In this document: positions 16,391 through 23,365 of the stretch, one piece after another | Layout of the letters: every line of letters begins with the position of its first letter | How positions within the stretch are numbered: the stretch's first letter is position 1 | NCBI GenBank assembly: GCA_963703085.1 | Contig: OY969789.1 | Span: 2,046,001 to 2,110,000 of the forward strand | Length of the DNA stretch: 64,000 bases | Source: DATAEG01 sp963703085 | GTDB taxonomy: Bacteria > Actinomycetota > Actinomycetes > Mycobacteriales > Jatrophihabitantaceae | Direction of reading: 5' to 3' | Notes under the pieces: model-generated | Told to the model about the DNA's origin: nothing | Seen by the model: the letters and a program-made list of their open reading frames with translations, nothing else | The model's database searches: none | Made by a program: the position numbers and the translations under genes

Positions 16391-17464
16391 TCAGTTGGGG
16401 AGGGCGATGAGCCCGATCACGCCGAGGACATACAGGGCTAGGACGGTGATGCTGTCGATCCCGAGCCGGGCGTGTTGCTTCGCTGGTCGGAACAGCAGCC
16501 CCGCCATGTAGATGACGGTGAGCAGTCCTGCCAGCCCGGTGAGGTAGATGTCGGCGGGGTGGGCGTTGGGAAGGACCGCTTTGCCAGAGACCAGGACCGC
16601 GAGCAGGAACAGCACGGGTAAGAACGCGTTGCCGCCGAAGATGTCTCCGAACGCGAGCTTGTAGTCGCCTGCTCGCGCTGAGGTCAGTCCGGTGCTGAGC
16701 TCTGGCAGCGAGGTCGCGGCGGCCAGCACGGTCGCGCCGAACAGCACCCCGGACAGCCCGACGTGATCGGCCGCGGCGGTCCCGGCCTCCTCCGCCAGCG
16801 CGCCGGCCACCAGCGTCGCTACGGCCGCGGTCGCGAATACCAGCGCGGCGCGGGTGGTGCTGATGCCGTGGGCGGTAGCGGTCTGCGCGCGCTTGCGCTG
16901 CGAGTGCCCGCGGGGTTCGGGTTGGCTGTCTGGTGCCTCCCCGCTGTCGGTCCACGGCAATGTGTGGCTGGCCCGCTGGGTTAGCAGCAACCCGACGACC
17001 CAGATCACGGCGATCAGGACCACGTCGGGGCTGAGCCGGAACCGGACCAGCGTCGCGGGCAGCTGAGTGCCCATCACCACCGCCACCAGCACCGCCAGCA
17101 CCACGGCCCCTTCGATGACCAGGGTGAGGCTCGCGGCTTGGTAGGTCAGCGGGCGCCGTTCCCGGACCCCGAACGCGTCCAGAGCGACGAGCACCACGGT
17201 CTGGATCGCGATGCCGCCCAGGATGTTGCTGACCGCGACGTCGAGCTGGCCGCTGGCCGCGGCGCTATAGGTAATCGCGATCTCCGGCAGATTGGTGGCC
17301 ACGGCCAGCAGGATCAGCCCGCCCAGCGCCTGGCCCAGGTGTAGCCGGTCGGCCAGCACGTCGGTGTTGTTCGACAAGAAAATCCCGGCCACCCAAATCA
17401 CCGCCGCACTGACCACGAACACCAGCAGCTGCACCCAAAACGGCAACTGCGGCAGCAGATTCAT
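16391..17464 (-). CDS. Sodium/calcium exchanger-family (CaCA) membrane protein
   Basis: A 357-residue protein with ~10 hydrophobic segments and the two internal CaCA alpha-repeats: ATNLPEIAITYSAAASG...NILGG in the first half and ATSLPELSTGLTSARAG...FGGNAF in the second. A charged loop near residues 185-205 separates them. These proteins exchange Ca2+ or other cations for Na+ or H+ across the cell membrane. The ATG start is at 17464. Confidence 0.88.
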   Translation of the reverse strand: MNLLPQLPFWVQLLVFVVSAAVIWVAGIFLSNNTDVLADRLHLGQALGGLILLAVATNLPEIAITYSAAASGQLDVAVSNILGGIAIQTVVLVALDAFGVRERRPLTYQAASLTLVIEGAVVLAVLVAVVMGTQLPATLVRFRLSPDVVLIAVIWVVGLLLTQRASHTLPWTDSGEAPDSQPEPRGHSQRKRAQTATAHGISTTRAALVFATAAVATLVAGALAEEAGTAAADHVGLSGVLFGATVLAAATSLPELSTGLTSARAGDYKLAFGDIFGGNAFLPVLFLLAVLVSGKAVLPNAHPADIYLTGLAGLLTVIYMAGLLFRPAKQHARLGIDSITVLALYVLGVIGLIALPN

Positions 17465-17539
17465 CAGACCCCTGAGTGTGTGTGACAGCTTTGCCTTGTT
17501 CGGACGTCTTGAGACACCAACTAGACCGTTCCGGGTGTG

Positions 17540-17953
17540 CTAGAGCTGGCGGTGCTGACCGTTAGCCAGGGTGCGCGTCATTGACTTCTGTCGACGCCGC
17601 CAGTTTGCGAGCAAGACGAGAGCGCCGGCAGTGATCGCTGCAATCCCTAGCCCAAACAACCACGGGTTGTATTCCTCTCCGCAAGAGCCAGAGTGATCGC
17701 ACACATTGCCCGGCCCGTTGCGGTTCAAGTACGCGAGAACGAACAAAATGGCCGCCGGGCCGAGAACGAGCCCGACAGCTTCAACACCCACGAGGCGTCC
17801 TCGCAACATCGTGAAAAGGAGCACGGCGCCGGCAGCGAGCAGAAAGACCACACCGACCGTCAAGATCGAGACCAGTCCGGCCGTGGCCAGCAAACCAATG
17901 AGGGCCCACAGGATCACGTAGCGGGCCCGCGGAACATCATCCCTGCTCGGCAA
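17540..17953 (-). CDS. Small multi-span membrane protein, unknown function
   Basis: A 137-residue protein with about four hydrophobic helices: residues ~11-30, 31-48, 56-76 and 98-116. A cysteine-bearing external loop (NVCDHSGSCGEEYN) lies between the third and fourth, and the C-terminus is basic (RRRQKS). No family is recognised. The start is TTG at 17953. It lies upstream of the cation exchanger on the same strand after a 75-base gap. Confidence 0.55.
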   Translation of the reverse strand: MPSRDDVPRARYVILWALIGLLATAGLVSILTVGVVFLLAAGAVLLFTMLRGRLVGVEAVGLVLGPAAILFVLAYLNRNGPGNVCDHSGSCGEEYNPWLFGLGIAAITAGALVLLANWRRRQKSMTRTLANGQHRQL

Positions 17954-18251
17954 CTAGATTGCTCCCTGCCTACTGCTAGCGGTGCTGCGGCAACCGGAGC
18001 TCCATCATGCTCGCCGGACCGGATTAGTGTCATCGGAAACCGTGGATCGTTGCTGGTGCGGTCGTCGTTGCGGATACAAGATTGTTCGGCGGGTCCGCTC
18101 GACTGCCGGGAGGTTTCCGGCCACGTGGTGGTTCGGCCGATAGTGCTAAGCCGTGGGGGACGTCCGGGTGCTTGAGTTGCTGCTCCGGAGATGACTCGCT
18201 TGGGCGGCGTCTAGGAGTTGTGGTGCGGTCAGTGAACTTGTGCTCGCAGCG
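17954..18251. other. Intergenic stretch, nothing recognised
   Basis: About 300 bases with mixed base composition and no open frame with family signals. No strong hairpin or repeat was noticed. Confidence 0.4.
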
Positions 18252-18749
18252 CTAGTTTTGGCCGTCCAGCGAGTGGTCCTTAAAGCTACAGAGCTGCCAG
18301 TGGTAGTGCGAGCCTTTGCTGGCCCTGTGCAGTGTCAGGGTGAGCCGCTGCCGGTGAAAGCCGTTGGCGTCCACGACGACGCTGGCTGAGTTTCGCCAGA
18401 CGTTGATCTTTCGGAAGTGCGGATTGGTGAAGGTCTCGCCGACGGTTTCGGGCGGGCGGCCCTTGATTTGCTCCTCGGCATCTCTGAGGACCTTGGACCG
18501 TTTGGACGGACACCACGTTCGGGCGATGGTCGTGGGTGCCTCGGCCAGGGTGCCGCGGTTTATGGCTAGTCGGTAGTCCTGGACCAGCGGCAGCGTCTCA
18601 GCGCGGATCTCTTGTTGCGCCTGAGCCGGGCCGTAGAACGGCAGACGCGAACGTATGACCAGAGCGATCACTAGCAGGATGACGACCGCCACCGCAGTGG
18701 GGACGACCATCCGTCCCCACTGCCGCTGACGTGAACGTTGGGGTATCAA
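18252..18749 (-). CDS. Single-span membrane protein, unknown function
   Basis: 165 residues from a TTG at 18749 that overlaps the stop of the preceding gene (TTGA), so translation is probably coupled. A basic N-terminus precedes one hydrophobic helix (VVPTAVAVVILLVIALVI), followed by an extracytoplasmic domain of about 120 residues with LVQDYRLAINRGTLAEAPTTIA (in part: YRLAINRGTLAE) and a TWC..SKRSKVL segment. An ATG at 18710 is an alternative start. The layout resembles secreted or anchored proteins found next to amidase-domain genes. No function is assigned. Confidence 0.55.
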   Translation of the reverse strand: MIPQRSRQRQWGRMVVPTAVAVVILLVIALVIRSRLPFYGPAQAQQEIRAETLPLVQDYRLAINRGTLAEAPTTIARTWCPSKRSKVLRDAEEQIKGRPPETVGETFTNPHFRKINVWRNSASVVVDANGFHRQRLTLTLHRASKGSHYHWQLCSFKDHSLDGQN

Positions 18750-19258
18750 TACCTGCCTGTCGGTCGGATGTAGTACACGCGCATCTTGGCTCTGTTGATC
18801 TCGCCCGAGGGGTGTAGGTAGCCATAGTTCCACGGCGCTCGCCAGCGGTCGGTCGTGTGCTGGTCAACGTAGTCGCCCTCTTGGCTGCCGTACTGGTATG
18901 CCCTGCTACCCCAGCCGACCTCAATGCTCAGGTGACTCATACCGAGACCTTTTCCCCAGTCGTAGACGTAAACATCGCCCTTCTGCGCTGGGGTGTACGG
19001 GTTCGCCAACTGACTATGCGGGATTTGATAGAGCGTTCCTCGGCGTGCAGGTGCTGTGGCCCCGGCCGGGAGCTTGGTCCACAATTTTACGAACGGCTGG
19101 ACCCGCACCCACGGGCTAGTGAACATCGTGCTGCTGGAGTAGTACCAGCCGTTGAAGCCAAGGCTGGTGATGTTCGGGTAGCCGCCAGCTTTAAGGGCCT
19201 GAGACACGAAGTTCGTACAGTCGGCGCCGAAGGACCTGTAGGCACTGTTCCGGCAGGG
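18746..19258 (-). pseudogene. Amidase_6-type domain protein, N-terminus lost
   Basis: From about 19255 the frame reads NSAYRSFGADCTNFVSQALKAGGYP (in part: DCTNFVSQALKAGG), the Amidase_6 motif with its catalytic cysteine. GDVYVYDWG and MSHLSIEVG follow; the latter supplies the histidine. The protein ends RPTGRY. An in-frame TAG lies just upstream near 19260, and the usual signal peptide and N-terminal repeat region are missing. The best start inside the domain is GTG at 19207, which would omit the cysteine. It is probably a truncated cell-wall amidase-like gene. Confidence 0.6.
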
Positions 19259-19517
19259 AGTGGACTACACAGGGCCGGAATCGCCAGCGTCGCCTTGATT
19301 GCTCACATCTCAGTGTCATTTTGTAGGTCATAAGAACAAACGGGTTGGCTAAGACACAAACCGGGCGACACCAGCGGGAGATGCCCTGCGCAAGCCCGCG
19401 GGTAGCCGACCCCACACCACACCATCGTCATCGACGACGCAGTACGCAATCACGTCTCGAGTTGGCGGCGTCCGTTTCGTTTCCAAGGGAGGACTGTTCT
19501 GTGACAGCCGATCCCTT

Positions 19518-19826
19518 CTAGAGACACTCCAATTTCAAATAGCGCGTTCGTCCGAAGAGCTGGAAGAGGGCCACGGCGGCGCTGCCGGCTGGGCGAACTC
19601 GTAGACGCGTTGCGTCTCCGACCGTCACCTCTACCTTGGGGCTTCCCGACCAGTCGATACGAGCCTGAACAGTGTGAACGCCGGCAACCGTCGGCACAAT
19701 CAGTTCTTCCCCCGCGCCGATGTCTCCGACCTGCTCGCCGTCGATCTCAATCCGATAGCGCCGCCTTGCGTCACGGTACTTGCCCGATGGTCGGCTGATT
19801 GCAATCTTCGGCTCATGTGAGGTCAT
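19518..19826 (-). CDS. Conserved small protein with PEGA-like beta domain
   Basis: A 102-residue protein from the ATG at 19826. The centre reads YRIEIDGEQVGDIGAGEELIVPTVAGVHTVQARIDWSGSP (in part: VAGVHTVQARIDWSGSP), a beta-strand pattern like the PEGA-type domains in which a ligand-facing strand is followed by G.H.V.A. Similar proteins are common in actinobacteria and have no known function. The C-terminal LFQLFGRTRYLKL is also typical of that group. It stands alone. Confidence 0.65.
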   Translation of the reverse strand: MTSHEPKIAISRPSGKYRDARRRYRIEIDGEQVGDIGAGEELIVPTVAGVHTVQARIDWSGSPKVEVTVGDATRLRVRPAGSAAVALFQLFGRTRYLKLECL

Positions 19827-20150
19827 GAAGGGAATTTAACCGCATTCTCGTACTGCACTGATCCGGCCGCCGCCGCGGTGGACACAGCCAAGGCCGAGCA
19901 ACTGCGGTGCACCTGGTCACCCGGATACTCGCTGGTCATCACCGACTGCAGGTCGTGTCACGGCACGCGCTCATCACCTACAACAGCGGCGGCATCGGTG
20001 GTGGCGCGGTCGCGGCGTGCTCTCGTAAACGATCGTTTCTGACACACGCGTCCCAACGTCCAGCTGCGCCCGACACGCCGTCTCAAAACTTGTCGTCAAA
20101 ATCAACGTGTCGAAACCTTGTCGTCGGACCTTTGTGAGACGCTCCGCGAC
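19827..20150. promoter_or_regulatory. Resolvase upstream region with candidate res site
   Basis: This ~320-base stretch has no gene. It contains a perfect palindrome AAACGATCGTTT at 20027-20038. A cluster of TGTCG-type boxes follows at 20071-20125: CGACACG, TTGTCGTC, CGTGTCG and TTGTCGTC, with the two TTGTCGTC copies 28 bases apart. Repeated inverted and direct boxes immediately before a serine resolvase gene are typical of a res recombination site. Confidence 0.45.
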
Positions 20151-20720
20151 GTGAGCCACATTCTCGGATACGCGCGGGTCTCTACGCTGCAGCAGGACGA
20201 GGCGCTGCAGCTCGACGCGCTGACCGCAGCCGGGGCCGCCCGGATCTACACCGACCGGGTCAGCACCCGGGCCGAACGCCGCCCTGAGTTGGATCGGCTC
20301 CTGGAGCGCGCCGACGCCGGCGACACGATCGTCGTTTGGCGCCTGGATCGCCTTGCCCGGTCACTGACCGAGTTGATCGCTCTGGTCGACGAGTTCGGCC
20401 GGCGCCAGGTCCACCTCCGCAGTTTGGGCGAGCAGATCGACACCGGCACCGCCGGTGGCCGGCTGCTGTTCCATCTGATGGCCTCGATCGCGGAGTTCGA
20501 GCGCGACCTGATTCGTGAACGCACCATGGCCGGACTGCATGCCGCCCGAGCTCGCGGTCGCACCGGCGGGCGCCCCTCGGCCCTTACCGAGGAGAAGCGC
20601 GCACTGGCGCGGGAGCTGTACGAGTCGAAGAAGTACGAGGTCTCGCAGATCGCCCGCACCCTCGGCGTCAGCCGATCGACGGTCTACCGCTCGCTGATCC
20701 CGGACGGGGCGGCATCGTGA
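20151..20720 (+). CDS. Serine recombinase, Tn3 resolvase type
   Basis: 189 residues from a GTG at 20151; an upstream TTG at 20118 adds nothing conserved. The start LGYARVSTLQQDE holds R9 and the catalytic S11. VVWRLDRLARSL holds R64, D66, R67 and R70. GRLLFHLMASIAEFERDLI and a C-terminal helix-turn-helix (VSQIARTLGVSRSTVYRSL) complete the resolvase/invertase fold. Its GTGA overlap with the next gene couples it to a TIR-like protein. No Tn3 transposase is present, so it acts alone or serves the larger element. Confidence 0.9.
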   Translation: MSHILGYARVSTLQQDEALQLDALTAAGAARIYTDRVSTRAERRPELDRLLERADAGDTIVVWRLDRLARSLTELIALVDEFGRRQVHLRSLGEQIDTGTAGGRLLFHLMASIAEFERDLIRERTMAGLHAARARGRTGGRPSALTEEKRALARELYESKKYEVSQIARTLGVSRSTVYRSLIPDGAAS

Positions 20721-21856
20721 CCACGCCCGCAGGTGACATTGAAGAGGTAGCTGCTCGGGCCGCCGCCCATCAGGACCCCATCGTCCTGAGTCAGATCGAC
20801 GCGCTCACGACAGCAGTGCGCAGCGTTGCCGGATCGTGGTCCGGCTCCAACTTGGGGCAGCACAGCCTCGTGTACTTCCGTGAGTTCCAACCTCCACCGC
20901 GCGGCCGGCTGTTCAACCAGCAGTGGGGCAGATCAGCGGCCGGAATCTTCGCTCCCGACGCTGACGGATGGGAAGAGCGCTCCGCCGAGGAGGTGGTCGC
21001 CCGAATCCTCGATCTCGCCGGAGACGTTCCTGTCGATGACCTGCGCGAGTGGGCCAAATCCGCCGCACAAAGCCTTATCGATCTTCGAGACGAGGCCGAC
21101 TCCATCGTGTCGACAGCCCTATCTGTTGGCCAAGACGAATTCCTGCGGCGCCAGCTCGACGAACTGCAGAAGATCAGCCTGCTCACCCCCAAAGCGGCCC
21201 TTGCTCCGTACCAACTCACCGGCATGCGGATAACGCGGGATCCCACGTGGGATGGCACTTGGCGAATCGCCCCGCATCAAAAGTTCGAGGCTGACATCGC
21301 CGTCATCAGGTCACCGGTGGAGGGTCTGGAACGGGTGGCTCGCATCTGTCGCCAAGTGGCCAACCATCTCCGCCGAACACCGGGGACGACGCGCCGGCGG
21401 CTCGACGGCCAGCCGCTCGGTGGGGGCAAGGTGTTCATCGGCCACGGCCGCGCGTTGGATTGGATGGCGGTACGAGAGTTCATCAGCAACCGACTCCGCC
21501 TGCCCACCGACGAGTACAACCGCGTTCCGACGGCCGGCATCAGCACGCCCGAACGACTCCAGACGATGCTCGACGACGCCTCCATGGCCTTCCTGGTCCT
21601 CACCGCCGAGGACCAGCGCGCAGATGGTGAACTGACGGCGCGGATGAATGTGGTACACGAGGTCGGCCTGTTTCAAGGCCGACTGGGGCTGCGTCGAGCG
21701 ATCGTTCTGCTTGAAGAAGGATGCGAGGAGTTCTCCAACATTCACGGGCTCGGCCAGATCCGATTCCCGCCAGCTAACGTCGACGCGGTGTTCGAGAAGA
21801 TCCGCGCGGTGTGCGAACGCGAAGGCATGTTCGAGTCAGTAACCGACTCGCCATGA
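20717..21856 (+). CDS. TIR-like (PF10137-type) NAD-hydrolase candidate, coupled to resolvase
   Basis: A 379-residue protein from a GTG overlapping the resolvase stop. Residues ~238-370 read as the TIR-like nucleotide-binding domain: KVFIGHGRALDW, EYNRVPTAGIS, MLDDASMAFLVLTAEDQ, NVVHEVGLFQGRLG and ILLEEG-like VLLEEGCEEFSNIHGLGQI (in part). The glutamate at ~315 in VHEVGLFQG matches the catalytic Glu of CAP12/Pycsar-type TIR effectors, which degrade NAD in phage defence. The N-terminal ~230 residues are helical and match no family I know; they may sense infection or set oligomer state (inference). Confidence 0.75.
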   Translation: MTTPAGDIEEVAARAAAHQDPIVLSQIDALTTAVRSVAGSWSGSNLGQHSLVYFREFQPPPRGRLFNQQWGRSAAGIFAPDADGWEERSAEEVVARILDLAGDVPVDDLREWAKSAAQSLIDLRDEADSIVSTALSVGQDEFLRRQLDELQKISLLTPKAALAPYQLTGMRITRDPTWDGTWRIAPHQKFEADIAVIRSPVEGLERVARICRQVANHLRRTPGTTRRRLDGQPLGGGKVFIGHGRALDWMAVREFISNRLRLPTDEYNRVPTAGISTPERLQTMLDDASMAFLVLTAEDQRADGELTARMNVVHEVGLFQGRLGLRRAIVLLEEGCEEFSNIHGLGQIRFPPANVDAVFEKIRAVCEREGMFESVTDSP

Positions 21857-21874
21857 GCTGCGGGGGAGCGCCTG

Positions 21875-22126
21875 ATGTGGTGGGCTTTGGTCACAACTGG
21901 CGCACTCTCCCTCGCTGTCACGTTCTTCAGCTGCGGCCGTCGCACCCGCCGCCAGTTGCTGCTCCCAACCGCTGGCTTGACGTGTGACCCTGGTGGGCGA
22001 TGTCCCTGCGGCGGGACCAGAGTGCTCCGTACCGGGCAGTTCGGCCCGTTCCTGGGTTGCACCAATCATCGGCCGGATGACACCGGATGCAACAACGTCT
22101 GGCAGATCGCCGGCCAACGGTTCTAG
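21875..22126 (+). CDS. Membrane-anchored topoisomerase-type zinc-ribbon protein
   Basis: An 83-residue protein with an ATG start preceded by GGGGGAG. Residues ~2-19 form one hydrophobic helix. The C-terminal half has CPCGGTRVLRTGQFGPFLGC and TGCNNVW, which is the C4 zinc-ribbon layout of topoisomerase I tails (C..C..R.G.FG.F.GC). It starts 18 bases after the TIR-like gene and probably shares its transcript. A zinc ribbon on a membrane anchor is unusual for a DNA-binding module. Confidence 0.65.
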   Translation: MWWALVTTGALSLAVTFFSCGRRTRRQLLLPTAGLTCDPGGRCPCGGTRVLRTGQFGPFLGCTNHRPDDTGCNNVWQIAGQRF

Positions 22127-22638
22127 AGATCGAACAGGGCCAGCTCGCCGGCCACCACCCCAGCCGGCGCATCACCGAGCACGGCGGCCAAGGCGACCGC
22201 CAGCTGACTCGGAGATCCGCCCTGCGCGTCTCTACTGCGGCTTGCACTGCGCTTGCTGGTGGCCACCGCGCCGAGGCCGGCCATCCGGGCGGCGTGGCCG
22301 GATCGTTTGGCCCGCTCGACCGCGTGCCGGCGGTTCTCGGCTTGTGTCCCTATCCGGACGTGCCCGAGCCCGACGCGGCAGCACAGCCGTACGTCGCAGT
22401 CATGCAGATGGGTGCTGCCTTCCGGTGCCGGACCGAGGACGAGCTCGGCCGCGGCCCGGTGCGGGGTGACGGTGCGCCGCTCGCCTGTCTGGGTGTCGGT
22501 GAATCCGAACCGGCCGTAGCCGTCGGTGCTCAGGGCACCCATCCAGATCCAGCAGGTCGAGGTCGGCACGATGTAGGACCGGAGCCGGGTGGCGTCGCTG
22601 TCGGCCAGGCCCAGCGCCCATCCTCGGGACTTGCTCAT
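22123..22638 (-). CDS. HNH endonuclease-type protein
   Basis: A 171-residue protein. CWIWMGALSTDGYGRFGF at 29-46, then HRAAAELVLGPAPEG and LHDCDVRLCC followed by GHVRIGT, match phage-type HNH nucleases (pattern CW.W.G....GYGRF, H...CD...C..P.H, GT..EN). A basic C-terminus follows. It starts 3 bases after the stop of the upstream coiled-coil gene, and its 3' end meets the zinc-ribbon gene tail to tail with a 4-base overlap. A decayed copy of its 5' half lies at 6.7 kb. Confidence 0.75.
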   Translation of the reverse strand: MSKSRGWALGLADSDATRLRSYIVPTSTCWIWMGALSTDGYGRFGFTDTQTGERRTVTPHRAAAELVLGPAPEGSTHLHDCDVRLCCRVGLGHVRIGTQAENRRHAVERAKRSGHAARMAGLGAVATSKRSASRSRDAQGGSPSQLAVALAAVLGDAPAGVVAGELALFDL

Positions 22639-22641
22639 CAG

Positions 22642-22963
22642 CTACGCCGACTGCTCCACCGGGGCGGCGTCCTTGGCGCGCTTGCGCAGCTCGGCCGGCT
22701 TTCACGCCGAGCACCTGCGCCGCAGTTGCGGCACCCAGCAGATCGACGACGGCCTTCGCTGCGCCGGCCGTCTCAGCCTGCAGGTGGCCACGTCGCGTCG
22801 CGTACTCCGCCTCTAGCGATTCCAGCCGTCGGCGGTACTGCTGCTCGGCGGAGTCTTCACGCGCGAATGCCTCGACTGCTCGGTTGATCGTGGACTCTCG
22901 GTCGGCTTCCAACGCCCGCAGCCGCTGCCGAGCTTCGGCCTTGGCTGCCTTCACCGATTTCAT
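22642..22963 (-). pseudogene. Small coiled-coil protein, frameshifted at 3' end
   Basis: From the ATG at 22963, about 90 residues form a charged helix rich in Ala, Glu and Arg (KAEARQRLRALEADRES, AEQQYRRRLESLEAEYATRR), then a small domain VVDLLGAATAAQVLGV. The expected ending PAELRKRAKDAAPVEQSA and the TAG at 22642-22644 lie in another frame, shifted by one base near 22695. Read in the original frame the protein would run on into the HNH gene. The family often sits beside actinobacterial MobF relaxases; its role is unknown. Confidence 0.6.
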
Positions 22964-23365
22964 TTGCGCCGCCACGACCTCACGCCTCCTGCATTGCGTT
23001 GCGCTTCGCCCGCTGCGCGGGCGGAACGGGATGGGTTATCGAAGGGTGTTCGCACGGTACCTCCGACTACCAGACGCCGCCAAGACCGACGCACCAATCC
23101 GCAGCCGATCCACCACAGCGCACCGCCCCCAGGAACAGAGCACCACCACGCCCCAAACCCGTCGAGCCACCCGACGATCGACCAGTCGGCCGACTCTCTA
23201 CCTGAGTTCGCTGCTCGGCTCCTACTCGCTAACGCTCGCTCACCTCGCTATGCTCACAGCCAGTACTCCTGCAATCCGAAGGACTCAAGTATCATCACCT
23301 TTGGTGACGATACGAACGATGAGCCACGCGTTGACGGCCGCACGGGCGGCCGGGGAGGTCTGCAC
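22964..23365. promoter_or_regulatory. Relaxase upstream region, candidate oriT/operator
   Basis: This 400-base gap between the divergent coiled-coil gene and relaxase has no gene. It holds a GCCCGC-TGC-GCGGGC hairpin near 23008-23022, repeated CTCGCT boxes near 23225-23255, and a near-perfect inverted repeat at 23289-23313 (GTATCATCACC-TTT-GGTGACGATAC, one mismatch). MobF origins of transfer usually lie next to the relaxase gene and carry such repeats. The relaxase ribosome site GGGGAGG is at its right end. Confidence 0.45.

Noticed and set aside
16391..17464. Ribosomal or RNA riboswitch upstream of the cation exchanger
   Set aside because: The short gap upstream (17465-17539) shows no conserved ion-riboswitch structure that I can recognise.
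20151..21856. Complete Tn3-family transposon
   Set aside because: A resolvase and res-like boxes are present, but there is no transposase and no 38-bp terminal inverted repeats were seen.
22964..23365. N-terminal extension of the relaxase
   Set aside because: The residues are Pro/Arg-rich and unconserved, while the ATG at 23366 has a strong ribosome site and a normal MobF start.
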